The notes below the pieces were generated by a model that was given only the letters and a program-made list of their open reading frames with translations, was not told the origin of the DNA and made no database searches. Of a DNA stretch of 64,000 bases, positions 1 to 7,674 are shown one piece after another (the first letter of the stretch is position 1; each line of letters opens with the position of its first letter). The stretch is taken from NCBI GenBank assembly GCA_963708115.1, contig CAVPRX010000002.1:744001-808000 (forward strand), read 5' to 3'. Position numbers and translations under genes: made by a program. The stretch comes from VRUE01 sp963708115 (GTDB taxonomy: Bacteria > Actinomycetota > Thermoleophilia > Solirubrobacterales > 70-9).

Positions 1-903
1 GACGTCTACGCGCTCGGCTGCCTGCTCTTCAAACTGCTCACCGGCGAGGTGCCCTATCCGCGCGACGGCGAGGCTGCGCGCCTCTACGCCCACCTCAACG
101 ACCCGCCTCCGGCACCCTCGCTGCACGCGACCGCGGTGCCGATGGCGCTCGACGACGTCGTGATCCGGGCGATGTCGAAGACCCCCGAGGACCGTTACCC
201 GTCTGCCGGCGATCTCGGCCGAGCCGCGGTGGCGGCGTTGAGCGGATCGCACCCCGACCTTCCCGAGCGCACGGTCGCCACCGGGGCGGCAGCGACGCAA
301 ACGGCGGAGACGATCGCGATTGCGCCGCAGGGGAACCGCGGTGGGCGCGGGCGCACCTGGTTGGCACTCGCGGGCGGCATGGTGGCGGTTGCCGTGATCA
401 TCGTCGTCGTGCTCGCGCTTGGAAGCGGGGGAGGGGACAGTGGCGATCCGGAAACGACCCGCGCTGCCAATTTGACTCCCAAGCAAGGCCAGCACCAACG
501 GTCGGCACCGCCGTTGTCAAAGACCGACCTGATCGCCAAGGCCGACGCGATCTGCGCCGACAGCCAGAGCTCCTTCGAAGAAGTCAGGGCGGAATTCCCG
601 GAAGCGAAGAGCGAGGAAAGCCCCGACGTCGCCTACTCCGAAGCCCTGGTCGCGATCTCGACCCCGGCTGTCAAGCGCTTCGAAGGCCTTGAACCACCGG
701 CGAGTGTGCGTCGCTCCTTCGAGCAGTACGTCGAGGCGCAGCGGCGCGTCCACAAGTACGACGTGCAGGCGCTGCGCGCCGCCCGCGCAGAACACAGCGG
801 CGAGTACCTAGCGGCTCGCGAACGCCGTGACAACGGGCAGGGGGAACGCTACGAGTTCGCCCGGGAGATCGGCCTAAAGACCTGCAGCGCCAGCCCCGGC
901 TGA
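1..903 (+). CDS. Serine/threonine protein kinase, C-terminal part (5' end outside window)
   Basis: The reading frame is open from base 1, so the start and the N-terminal catalytic lobe lie upstream. The first residues (DVYALGCLLFKLLTGEVPYP) are the typical end of a Hanks-type kinase domain, subdomain IX, followed by the helical C-lobe (RYPSAGDL). After a low-complexity linker there is one hydrophobic segment encoded at about 358-423, then about 160 residues that would be outside the cell. The exposed part has no PASTA repeats; it is charged, mostly helical, and has only two cysteines (near ICADSQ and KTCSAS), perhaps a disulphide. This is the layout of an actinobacterial membrane sensor kinase. 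The ligand cannot be inferred. Confidence 0.9.
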   Translation, partial: DVYALGCLLFKLLTGEVPYPRDGEAARLYAHLNDPPPAPSLHATAVPMALDDVVIRAMSKTPEDRYPSAGDLGRAAVAALSGSHPDLPERTVATGAAATQTAETIAIAPQGNRGGRGRTWLALAGGMVAVAVIIVVVLALGSGGGDSGDPETTRAANLTPKQGQHQRSAPPLSKTDLIAKADAICADSQSSFEEVRAEFPEAKSEESPDVAYSEALVAISTPAVKRFEGLEPPASVRRSFEQYVEAQRRVHKYDVQALRAARAEHSGEYLAARERRDNGQGERYEFAREIGLKTCSASPG

Positions 904-949
904 GCCGGACGAGCAGACGTGACCCAGCTCGCCCTACACTATCGCTCAA

Positions 950-969
950 TATAATTCGAGCAAAGGGAG
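950..969 (+). promoter_or_regulatory. -10 element and Shine-Dalgarno of the secreted-protein gene
   Basis: A perfect TATAAT stands at 950-955 in otherwise GC-rich DNA, with a strong ribosome-binding sequence AAAGGGAG at 962-969, seven bases before the ATG at 976. No convincing -35 hexamer is visible 16-18 bases upstream. Transcription would start near 962, leaving a very short leader. Confidence 0.5.
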
Positions 970-975
970 TGGCTT

Positions 976-1668
976 ATGTTCGGCAAGGTCAAGGCCTTGG
1001 GCCTGCTCACGATCGCAATGCTCCTCACGGGTGCCGTGCTCGCCTCGGCAGCCCACGCGGAAACAGAATTCCTGCCCTCGGCGTATCCGGCGATTGTCAC
1101 AGGCGAACAGATATCGAACGAAGTGCATCCCGAACAAGTTTTCTCAATCGGGGCATTCGGCTCGCTCAAATGCCTCGGCGTCAAATTCACCACGACAGTA
1201 AAACAAACCGATGACCACACTCAGTTGACAGTCAAGCCGACGTACTCGAACTGCCTCCTCAACGGCAGTCCCGCGACAATCACAATGAACGGCTGCCATC
1301 TCGTTGTGCACGTGGTCAGCACCATGGACATCACGTGCTCACTCGAACCCAAACACATCGTCATCGATGTGTGGAAAAGCATGGTTACCCATCTCGGCGG
1401 TGGTGAAACCATTTGCCAATACACAATCGCACCGCAGGCGGGTCTGAAAAGCACCAACCTGAGCAACACAGTGCCGGGCGAAGGGAGGAAGGACGTCGAC
1501 CTCACATTCTCGGTGGCCAACATCGCGATCAAACGAATTCAGGGGTCGCTGCTGCTCTGCGGGCCTGAAAACCCGATGGGCGGCGTCAAATACACGGGCC
1601 TGGTGACACTCAGGGCCTATGAAGACGTCAACGGCGCTGAGGGCAAACAGATCGATTTCGAAGCCTAG
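976..1668 (+). CDS. Secreted cysteine-containing protein of unknown function
   Basis: A 230-residue protein with a clear Sec signal peptide: KVK, a hydrophobic core of about 17 residues, then AHA as the likely signal peptidase I site after residue 28. The mature part is beta-rich by eye and has six cysteines in short conserved-looking contexts (LKCLG, YSNCLL, NGCHLV, ITCSLE, TICQYT, LLLCGP), which suggests disulphides in an extracellular domain. I recognise no catalytic motif. The GC content is visibly lower than in neighbouring genes, with many A/T-ending codons, consistent with a recently acquired or fast-evolving surface protein. The stop codon overlaps the stop of the convergent gene within the sequence CTAG. 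Confidence 0.8.
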   Translation: MFGKVKALGLLTIAMLLTGAVLASAAHAETEFLPSAYPAIVTGEQISNEVHPEQVFSIGAFGSLKCLGVKFTTTVKQTDDHTQLTVKPTYSNCLLNGSPATITMNGCHLVVHVVSTMDITCSLEPKHIVIDVWKSMVTHLGGGETICQYTIAPQAGLKSTNLSNTVPGEGRKDVDLTFSVANIAIKRIQGSLLLCGPENPMGGVKYTGLVTLRAYEDVNGAEGKQIDFEA

Positions 1669-2540
1669 TCGTCGTCTGGCGGCTCTTCGCGCGGGCCGGG
1701 ACGGGCGACCCGGTCCGCGCGAAGGCGCAGTTCTTCTGCGGCCTCGCGCGTAGCGGCCACCGCCTCTTCGGTGACCGCGGCGACGCCCTCGCTCGGCTTG
1801 CCGCCGACGATGTCGCGGAAGGCGTTCTTGAAGCGCTCGGTATGGCGGTCGGGTTTGAATCGCTCCTCGGCCTTGGCCTGCTTGGCCGGGTTGCGCTCGC
1901 CGTAGCGGCGGCGCCCCCAAGGGGATCCTGGCTTGCCAATTCGCACCGCGCCGTAGATGGCGATCGGGAAGACGAAGAAGCCGACCGTGCCGTGCAGGAC
2001 GCGCTGCTTGGCAAAGCAGATCGCGACCAAACCGAAGACGAAGGCTGCGCTGAGGATGCTGCCGATCGTCTCCTCGAAGGAGCCGGTGTCGAAGCTGAAC
2101 GGGCTGAAGCCGAGCAGGATCAACATCATCCCCGCCGCGGCGATCACCGTGGCGTCGATCGAAGCGCGGCCCTCCTCTGCCCAGTAGACGTCGTCGAGGT
2201 AGACCCAGAGGGCGAACTCGTCGATCGTCAGCCCCGCCCCGACGCCGAAGAGGAAGGCGCAGATTTCCGCGTAGGGAGTGTCGCCGAGCGCCGCCAGCCC
2301 CAGCGTGCCGGCGATCATCATCGTGACGATCCCGAAGACCAGGTGGTGGACGTGGACGCCGCCGTCGCTGACCACGCTGCCGGGCCACCAGGTCACGCGC
2401 GGGCTGCGCATCAGGCGGGTGCTCATCCGGATGAAGGCGAAGGAGAGGATGAAGCCGACCAGGACGAGGAAGAGGCCCTGTTTTTCGTCAGCGAGGATCT
2501 GGTCGTTCCAGAAGTCACTGAGGATCGTCGCGGTAGTCAT
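1665..2540 (-). CDS. Multi-pass membrane protein, unknown function
   Basis: A 291-residue protein counted from the ATG at 2540; longer in-frame starts upstream would lie inside the preceding gene. It has about six to seven hydrophobic segments up to residue ~215, then a charged, probably helical cytoplasmic tail rich in Arg, Glu and Ala. A His-rich stretch (VHVHHLVFGI) and acidic residues inside the membrane region (TIDEFALWVYLDD) are the most distinctive motifs and could bind metal; that is inference. Its start overlaps the stop of the upstream leftward gene by one base (TGATG), so the two are translationally coupled. Confidence 0.75.
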   Translation of the reverse strand: MTTATILSDFWNDQILADEKQGLFLVLVGFILSFAFIRMSTRLMRSPRVTWWPGSVVSDGGVHVHHLVFGIVTMMIAGTLGLAALGDTPYAEICAFLFGVGAGLTIDEFALWVYLDDVYWAEEGRASIDATVIAAAGMMLILLGFSPFSFDTGSFEETIGSILSAAFVFGLVAICFAKQRVLHGTVGFFVFPIAIYGAVRIGKPGSPWGRRRYGERNPAKQAKAEERFKPDRHTERFKNAFRDIVGGKPSEGVAAVTEEAVAATREAAEELRLRADRVARPGPREEPPDDD

Positions 2541-3286
2541 CAGCTGGGCGGAGACGAGTGTAGACGTGGGCCGGCGCCCTCCTTGTCCGCAATCAGATCC
2601 AGCGTGAGCAGTACTGCGGCGACCGCGTAGAAAGGCGTCAGGACGATGTTGGTCGCGGTGTCGGTCGCCCACTCGGCGACCAGCGAGTCGCCCAGCAGGG
2701 CGTGCGTCCCGGCGGTCGCCAGGTTGGTCAGGCCGTCGCTGACGATCTCGATCGGGATGAGGACGGCAAGCACCAGCCAGAAGTGGCCGCGAACCAAACG
2801 GACGCTGCGCGATAGCGCGGCGCGCACACCGCGATGCTCTATCTCCGCGATCGGGGCGGCGAGCCCCAGATAGACGAAGAGAAGCAGGCCGGGAACGAAG
2901 AAGGCGATGAAGCCCACGGCGACAAGCACGCCGAAGATCAGGTCGACGGCGATCAGCGTCCCATACCGAACCGAGCCGGCCACTTCGCGCAAGCTGGGCT
3001 GCTCGCCGTCATGCGGGTGGGTCAGCGCGATCGCCACCGCACCGGTGTAGAAGATCTCGCCGAGCAGGCCGGTCATGACGAGCAACAGCACGGCGAGGAC
3101 GGCGCTGAAGATCTCCACGCCGCTGCTGAGGCTGAGCGAGGTCGCCTCGACGTGCACGGGGATGGCGTGGACCAGGCCCAGTGGGATGAAGACGAAGCAG
3201 GCAAGCGGCAGCAGCGTCCCCGCCCAGGCGAAGTAGGTGCGCCAGATCCGCACGTAGAGGGAGAGGAGGCTCAACCGGCTGTCCAT
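2540..3286 (-). CDS. Membrane protein resembling glycerophosphodiester phosphodiesterase membrane domains
   Basis: A 248-residue, strongly hydrophobic protein with about six membrane segments. The stretch RAALSRSVRLVRGHFWLVL (around residues 155-175) is typical of actinobacterial membrane proteins related to the glycerophosphoryl diester phosphodiesterase membrane domain, in which a helix ending RS.RL.RG.FW precedes a transmembrane segment. No phosphodiesterase domain is present, so catalysis is not expected. It starts immediately after the stop of the upstream gene (TAAATG) and overlaps the downstream gene by one base, the middle of a four-gene leftward operon. Confidence 0.65.
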   Translation of the reverse strand: MDSRLSLLSLYVRIWRTYFAWAGTLLPLACFVFIPLGLVHAIPVHVEATSLSLSSGVEIFSAVLAVLLLVMTGLLGEIFYTGAVAIALTHPHDGEQPSLREVAGSVRYGTLIAVDLIFGVLVAVGFIAFFVPGLLLFVYLGLAAPIAEIEHRGVRAALSRSVRLVRGHFWLVLAVLIPIEIVSDGLTNLATAGTHALLGDSLVAEWATDTATNIVLTPFYAVAAVLLTLDLIADKEGAGPRLHSSPPS

Positions 3287-3619
3287 TTATCGGCGCCGGC
3301 GTCGCCCAGAAGGGTGCCTACCCCGCTCCTCCAGCTTCGAGCGCGAAGACTGTGTGGCGGGGACCCGCTTCACCTCGCGCAGGTCCGGCACGAGCAGTTC
3401 TTCGGCGCAGCGCCGGTGCCAGTGGTGATGTTCGGTGCCGCCCAGGCGCAGCACGTACTGCACCACGGTGTGCTCGGTGCCGATCGGGATGTCGCCGTGG
3501 CAGCCCGGGCAACGGTAGAGCTTCTGCCCGAAGCTGCGGATCAACCAGACCTCGTTGCCTTCGTCGTCGAAACCGCGCAGGCTCCAGCGCTTGCTGGGCA
3601 GCCCGGCGCTCTCGTTCAT
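3287..3619 (-). CDS. Small putative zinc-binding protein, often annotated as ATP/GTP-binding protein
   Basis: A 110-residue soluble protein. The start chosen is the ATG at 3619, which overlaps the upstream stop as ATGA; a longer frame would run back into the neighbouring gene. It contains CPGCHGDIPIG followed about 25 residues later by HHHWHRRCAEE. This CxxC...HxxC arrangement is a likely single zinc site, common to a small actinobacterial family whose ATP/GTP-binding label has no visible basis here: there is no Walker motif. The C-terminus is very basic (GRRRRR), so nucleic-acid contact is possible. Confidence 0.65.
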   Translation of the reverse strand: MNESAGLPSKRWSLRGFDDEGNEVWLIRSFGQKLYRCPGCHGDIPIGTEHTVVQYVLRLGGTEHHHWHRRCAEELLVPDLREVKRVPATQSSRSKLEERGRHPSGRRRRR

Positions 3620-3999
3620 CGTTTCGAGAGCCAGGCGAAGCCGGCGGCCATCGCCACGTTGGCGACCCCGGCAAGGCGGAGGCCGAGCTTGGCGCCGGGA
3701 CGGCTCACCGCCGGCGACTCCGACCAGAGGGCATCGGTCGCGATCTCGGTGCCGCGCAGCCAGGCGAGAGCCCACCAGTCGCGCTCCTCGCCGCGGCTCG
3801 CGGCGAGCGCGTGCGCAGCGGCGAAGGTCAGCCAGATCGGTCCACAGCGCCGGAAGAGGTGGGCGGCGTCGGGCGAGGGCTCGTCATGACCGAGCACCCG
3901 CAGGGTCGCCCCCGGCGCCGCGATGGCCGCCGATCCGAGCAGCAGATCGAAGGCGATCATGTTGCGATTGGTGAGGCGAAGGGCCTGCTCAACGGTCAT
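3616..3999 (-). CDS. Small membrane protein, unknown function
   Basis: A 127-residue protein. The ATG at 3999 is preferred because GGAGGG lies 6-7 bases upstream. It has a hydrophobic segment around AFDLLLGSAAIAA and further semi-hydrophobic helices (WLTFAAAHALAA, LAGVANVAMAAGFAWL), so three or four short membrane segments are likely. It is the first gene of the leftward operon and diverges from the RpiR-type regulator across a gap of 71 bases, which makes it a possible target of that regulator. Confidence 0.6.
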   Translation of the reverse strand: MTVEQALRLTNRNMIAFDLLLGSAAIAAPGATLRVLGHDEPSPDAAHLFRRCGPIWLTFAAAHALAASRGEERDWWALAWLRGTEIATDALWSESPAVSRPGAKLGLRLAGVANVAMAAGFAWLSKR

Positions 4000-4070
4000 T
4001 TCACCCTCCATCCAACCAGATTGGAGGGGAAGCGGAAGGGAAAGCATCCGAATCGGCGAAATGGACCGCC
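4000..4070. promoter_or_regulatory. Divergent intergenic region with a short inverted repeat
   Basis: This 71-base gap must hold the promoters of both the leftward membrane/zinc operon and the rightward RpiR-type regulator. It contains the inverted repeat TCCAA-CCAGA-TTGGA at 4011-4025, close to the leftward start. Its size and position would suit an operator of the adjacent regulator, but one copy is weak evidence. No good -10/-35 pair stands out. Confidence 0.3.
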
Positions 4071-4928
4071 GTGACCAAGACCGCAACTAAATCCCCCCAG
4101 CTCAAAAGCCTTTCCGAGTACATCCAGGAGCGCTTCGACGAGTTCTCCCGCTCTCAGAAAGACGTCGCCCGCTACATCGTCGACCATCTCGACGAGGCAG
4201 CCTTCCTCACCGCCGAGGAGTTGGCCAGGAGAGCGAGCACCTCGTCATCGACGGTGGTGCGCTTCTCCCAGGCCCTCGGCTTCGAGGGCTATCCAGAGCT
4301 TCAGCAGGCGGCGATCGAGGAGTACCGCAGCGCCACCGTCGCCGGCAGCGGCGCCACGGCCGGCGGAGCGGCGCTCTTCTCCTTCGACCACTCCGAGCTG
4401 GAGGGGTCGCTCAGCGCCGACTACGCGAACCTCGAGGAAACCGCGCGCAACCTCACCCGCGAGCAGGTCGACGGCGCCGTCGCGGCGCTTGCCGAAGCGC
4501 AGCGCGTGGTGATCGTCGGCGTCGACCAGATGGCCTTCTTCGCCAGCTACCTGCGCCACATCCTCAGCCTGCTCGACATCCGCGCCGAAATCGTCGCCAG
4601 CACCGGCGGCGAGTCGTTGCAGCGGCTCGGGCGAATCGACGAGGAGACGCTCGTCATCGTCCTTTCCTGTGGGCGTGCCCATCCGCTGCTGTTGCGGGCG
4701 ATGAAGCTCGCCGTGCACCGGCGCGCGCGCACTCTGGCGATCTCCGACGCCTCGATGTCCGAGGTCGGCGAGCACGCCGAACAGACCCTCTACTTCTCCT
4801 CGAACAGCCCCTCCTTCGCCCGTTCCAACACGGCGCTGATGGCGCTCGTGCAGGGGCTGGCCCATGGCCTGTACGCGCGAGACGAAGCCGCGCACAAAGA
4901 CCGCATCAGGGCTTACAAACTGAAGTAA
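4071..4928 (+). CDS. MurR/RpiR-family transcriptional regulator (HTH plus SIS domain)
   Basis: A 285-residue regulator. Residues 1-80 form an RpiR-type helix-turn-helix; LTAEELARRASTSSSTVVRF and the following LGFEGYPEL are characteristic. Residues about 125-255 form a SIS phosphosugar-binding domain (VVIVGVDQMAFFASYLRHIL, VIVLSCGRAHPLLLRAMKLA). Family members sense sugar phosphates or amino sugars and repress or activate catabolic or cell-wall genes. No sugar gene adjoins it here, so the ligand is unknown. The start is GTG. A terminator hairpin follows directly, so it is a single-gene transcript. Confidence 0.85.
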   Translation: MTKTATKSPQLKSLSEYIQERFDEFSRSQKDVARYIVDHLDEAAFLTAEELARRASTSSSTVVRFSQALGFEGYPELQQAAIEEYRSATVAGSGATAGGAALFSFDHSELEGSLSADYANLEETARNLTREQVDGAVAALAEAQRVVIVGVDQMAFFASYLRHILSLLDIRAEIVASTGGESLQRLGRIDEETLVIVLSCGRAHPLLLRAMKLAVHRRARTLAISDASMSEVGEHAEQTLYFSSNSPSFARSNTALMALVQGLAHGLYARDEAAHKDRIRAYKLK

Positions 4929-4937
4929 CTCGCAAAG

Positions 4938-4980
4938 CGGCCACCCCCGGACGCGAAGCGGAGGAGGTGGCCGTTTATAT
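4938..4980 (+). terminator. Rho-independent terminator after the RpiR-type regulator
   Basis: CGGCCACC (4938-4945) and GGTGGCCG (4966-4973) form a perfect 8-bp stem followed by TTTATAT. It separates the regulator from pdxS. Confidence 0.75.
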
Positions 4981-4988
4981 TTGGCGGC

Positions 4989-5876
4989 GTGACCGAGCGC
5001 GCAACTTTCCGGGTCAAGACCGGCCTTGCCGAGATGCTGAAGGGCGGGGTGATCATGGACGTGGTCACCCCCGAGCAGGCACGGATTGCCGAGGCGGCCG
5101 GTGCCTGTGCGGTGATGGCGCTGGAGCGCGTCCCCGCCGACATCCGCCGCGATGGCGGCGTCGCCCGCATGTCCGACCCGGCGATGATCAAGGGGATCCA
5201 GGAGGCGGTGACGATCCCGGTGATGGCCAAGGCGCGGATCGGGCACTTTGCCGAGGCCCAGGTCCTGCAGGCGCTCGAGGTCGACTACATCGACGAGTCC
5301 GAGGTGCTGACCCCGGCCGACGAGCGCCACCACATCGACAAGCTCGCCTTCGAGGTGCCCTTCGTCTGCGGCGCGACCAACCTCGGCGAGGCCTTGCGGC
5401 GAATCGGCGAGGGCGCGGCGATGATCCGCTCCAAGGGTGAGGCCGGCACGGGCAACGTGGTCGAGGCGGTCCGCCACATGCGCGAGATCGTCGGCGGGAT
5501 CAAACAACTGACGCAGCTCGGGCCGGAGGAGCTGGCCGGCGCCGCCAAGGAGCACCAGGCTCCGCTCGAAGTCGTCCACGAGGTCGCCGCGCAGGGCCGC
5601 CTGCCGGTGCCGATGTTCTGCGCCGGGGGGATCGCCACGCCAGCTGATGCGGCGCTGATGATGCAGCTCGGCGCCGAGGGCAACTTCGTCGGCTCGGGGA
5701 TCTTCAAGAGCGCCGACCCCGAGCGCCGCGCCCGCGCGATCGTCGAGGCGACCACCCACTTCAACGACCCCGAGCGAGTGACGGCGGCGTCGATCGGTCT
5801 CGGCGAGGCGATGCCGGGCCTGGAGATCTCCGAGCTGGCCGCTGCGGATGCGCTTTTGCAGGACCGTGGCGCCTAG
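4989..5876 (+). CDS. pdxS: Pyridoxal 5'-phosphate synthase, synthase subunit PdxS
   Basis: A 295-residue protein of normal PdxS length. It condenses ribose 5-phosphate, glyceraldehyde 3-phosphate and ammonia to pyridoxal 5'-phosphate. The key residues are in place: Asp24 in VIMDVVTP, Lys81 in VMAKARIGHF (ribose 5-phosphate Schiff base) and Lys149 in RSKGEAGTG. The GTG start at 4989 matches the family N-terminus. The partner glutaminase pdxT follows after 105 bases filled by a long palindrome. PdxS forms a dodecamer and needs PdxT for ammonia. Confidence 0.98.
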   Translation: MTERATFRVKTGLAEMLKGGVIMDVVTPEQARIAEAAGACAVMALERVPADIRRDGGVARMSDPAMIKGIQEAVTIPVMAKARIGHFAEAQVLQALEVDYIDESEVLTPADERHHIDKLAFEVPFVCGATNLGEALRRIGEGAAMIRSKGEAGTGNVVEAVRHMREIVGGIKQLTQLGPEELAGAAKEHQAPLEVVHEVAAQGRLPVPMFCAGGIATPADAALMMQLGAEGNFVGSGIFKSADPERRARAIVEATTHFNDPERVTAASIGLGEAMPGLEISELAAADALLQDRGA

Positions 5877-5883
5877 CCCCTGG

Positions 5884-5964
5884 CCCGCGGGTCCTGTCAC
5901 GAGGGGAGGGGGTGTTAGCGGACTCACCCGTCCGAACACCCCCTCCCCTCGCGCCACCCGCGGG
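5884..5964. repeat. Palindromic element A between pdxS and pdxT
   Basis: An 81-bp nested inverted repeat. Outer arms CCCGCGGGT (5884-5892) and ACCCGCGGG (5956-5964) are perfect; inner arms GAGGGGAGGGGGTGTT (5901-5916) and AACACCCCCTCCCCTC (5935-5950) are a perfect 16-bp pair. The apex is a small hairpin CGGA-CTCACCCG-TCCG. There is no T-tract, so it is not a simple terminator. The first 16 bases of CCGCGGGTCCTGTCAC and the last 12 (CGCCACCCGCGG, one mismatch) recur in nusA at 46277-46348 with the same octanucleotide loop. In mRNA it would form a very stable structure between the two coding regions and could set the PdxS:PdxT ratio. Confidence 0.8.
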
Positions 5965-5981
5965 AGGAGCGCTGGCGAGGG

Positions 5982-6563
5982 ATGCTGATCGGTGTTCTGG
6001 CCATTCAGGGCGGATTCGAAGCGCATTTGGAGATGCTCCGTGGGCTTGGAGCTGAGGTGAGGGACGTCAGGCTTCCGGCAGATCTGGAGGGGCTCGATGG
6101 GCTGGTGATTCCTGGTGGGGAGAGCACTACGATCGTCAAGGGGATCGAGTCGGCTGAGCTGGAGGGGGCGATTCGGGGGCACTACGAGGCGGGCAAGCCG
6201 GTCTTCGGCACCTGTGCCGGGATGATCGTCTGCGGCGAGGATCACCTCGGCCTGCTCGACGTGACCACGCGGCGCAACGCCTTCGGTCGCCAGATGCAGA
6301 GCTTCGAGGTGGATCTGTCCGTGGACGGGATCGGCGAGGAGGCGCTGCGCGCGGTCTTCATCCGCGCTCCCTGGGTCGAGCGCTACGGTCCCGGGGTCGA
6401 AGTGCTTGCCTCTTATGAGGGCCACCCGGTTGCGGTGCGCGAGGGGAGCGTCCTCGCCTGTGCCTTCCATCCCGAGCTGACCGATGATTCGAGGCTGCAC
6501 GCACTGTTCATGGCGATAACCACCAAAGCGCGAAGCGACGCGCGGGAGAGGGCGGAGACGTGA
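5982..6563 (+). CDS. pdxT: Pyridoxal 5'-phosphate synthase, glutaminase subunit PdxT
   Basis: A 193-residue class I glutamine amidotransferase supplying ammonia to PdxS. The PdxT N-terminus (IGVLAIQGGFEAH), the oxyanion strand (VIPGGESTT), the nucleophile Cys78 in FGTCAGM and the His163/Glu165 pair in FHPEL are all present. The first ~65 codons use many G/T-ending codons (CTT, GGG, CAT, ACT), unlike the C-ending usage further on; this stretch abuts palindrome A. The stop overlaps the next start as GTGA. Confidence 0.97.
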   Translation: MLIGVLAIQGGFEAHLEMLRGLGAEVRDVRLPADLEGLDGLVIPGGESTTIVKGIESAELEGAIRGHYEAGKPVFGTCAGMIVCGEDHLGLLDVTTRRNAFGRQMQSFEVDLSVDGIGEEALRAVFIRAPWVERYGPGVEVLASYEGHPVAVREGSVLACAFHPELTDDSRLHALFMAITTKARSDARERAET

Positions 6564-7663
6564 GAGACCCGAGAGCGGAACGGCTGGCAAAGATCCTGGT
6601 CGGCTACTCGACCGAGGTGAAGGAGGGCGAGGTCGTCTCGATCGACGGCGAGAGCGCCGCGGCGCCGCTGCTCCTCGCGGTCTACGAGGAGGTGCTGAAA
6701 GCCGGCGCCAACCCGGTCATGAACGTCTCCCTCGAGGGCCAGAGCGTCGCGTACTACAAGCACGCCTCTGACGCTCAGCTGGAGTGGATCGCACCGACCT
6801 CGGAATGGCTGCTCGACAATGTCGACGTGCGGATCGCAGTCGGCGCCTCGACCAACACCCGCGAGCTCTCCGGGGTGCCGCCGCAGCGCCAGTCACGCCG
6901 CCAGATCGCCACCGGCGAGCTGCTCGGGCGGGCGATGGAGCGCAGCGCCAAGGGCGAGTTCCGCTGGTGCTACACGCTCTTCCCGACCAACGCCTACGCC
7001 TCAGAGGCGGAGATGAGCCTGGCCGACTACGAGGACTTCTACTACGGCGCCTGTCTTGCCGACGACGACGATCCGCTGACCGCCTGGAAGCGCGCCTCGG
7101 CCGAGACGGTGCGGCTCGCCGAGTGGATCCAAGGGCACGAGGAGGTACGGGTCACGGCGCCAGGCACCGACATCAAGCTGGGGATCGCCGGTCGCACGTT
7201 CATCCCCTGCGACGGTCGCCACAACATGCCCGACGGCGAGTTCTTCACCGGCCCGGTCGAGGACTCGGTCGAGGGAGAGGTGACCTTCCACCTGCCGGCG
7301 ACGATCGGCGGTCGCGAGGTCGCCGGCGTGCGGCTGCGCTTCGAGGCGGGCAAGGTCGTCGACGCGAGCGCCGAGCGCGGCGAGGAGTTCTTGATCGAGC
7401 TGCTCGACACCGACGAGGGCGCCCGCCGCCTCGGCGAGCTCGGGATCGGGACCAACTACGCGATCGACCGCGGCACCCGGGAGGTGCTGCTCGACGAGAA
7501 GCTCGGCGGCACGGTCCATATGGCGGTCGGCAAGAGCTACCCCGAGTCGGGCGGCGTCAACGAGTCGGCGGTGCACACCGACCTGGTCTGCGACCTGCGC
7601 CTCGGCGGCAAGCTCGAAGTCGACGGCACGGTGATGCAGGAAGACGGCAAGTTCGTCGTCTGA
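6560..7663 (+). CDS. M29-family aminopeptidase
   Basis: A 367-residue protein matching the thermophilic-aminopeptidase (AmpS/PepS, M29) family in length and order of motifs. Likely metal ligands are the glutamates and histidines in RHNMPDGEFFTGPVEDSVEG, the glycine-rich GELGIGTNYAI, and GTVHMAVGKSYPE...SAVHTDLVCD. These enzymes are cytosolic dimers that remove N-terminal residues from peptides with two divalent metals. The GTG start overlaps the pdxT stop by four bases, so it is co-transcribed with the vitamin B6 genes, though no functional link is known. Confidence 0.9.
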   Translation: MRDPRAERLAKILVGYSTEVKEGEVVSIDGESAAAPLLLAVYEEVLKAGANPVMNVSLEGQSVAYYKHASDAQLEWIAPTSEWLLDNVDVRIAVGASTNTRELSGVPPQRQSRRQIATGELLGRAMERSAKGEFRWCYTLFPTNAYASEAEMSLADYEDFYYGACLADDDDPLTAWKRASAETVRLAEWIQGHEEVRVTAPGTDIKLGIAGRTFIPCDGRHNMPDGEFFTGPVEDSVEGEVTFHLPATIGGREVAGVRLRFEAGKVVDASAERGEEFLIELLDTDEGARRLGELGIGTNYAIDRGTREVLLDEKLGGTVHMAVGKSYPESGGVNESAVHTDLVCDLRLGGKLEVDGTVMQEDGKFVV

Positions 7664-7674
7664 GCGCCGCTTGG

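Noticed and set aside
5901..5950. The pdxS/pdxT hairpin as an ordinary terminator
   Set aside because: There is no T-tract, pdxT must be expressed with pdxS, and the same sequence recurs inside nusA coding DNA.
4245..6590. A 781-codon open frame on the minus strand opposite pdxS, pdxT and the regulator
   Set aside because: It lies entirely opposite well-recognised genes, has low-complexity His/Arg/Asp-rich sequence typical of GC-rich shadow frames, and no family motif.
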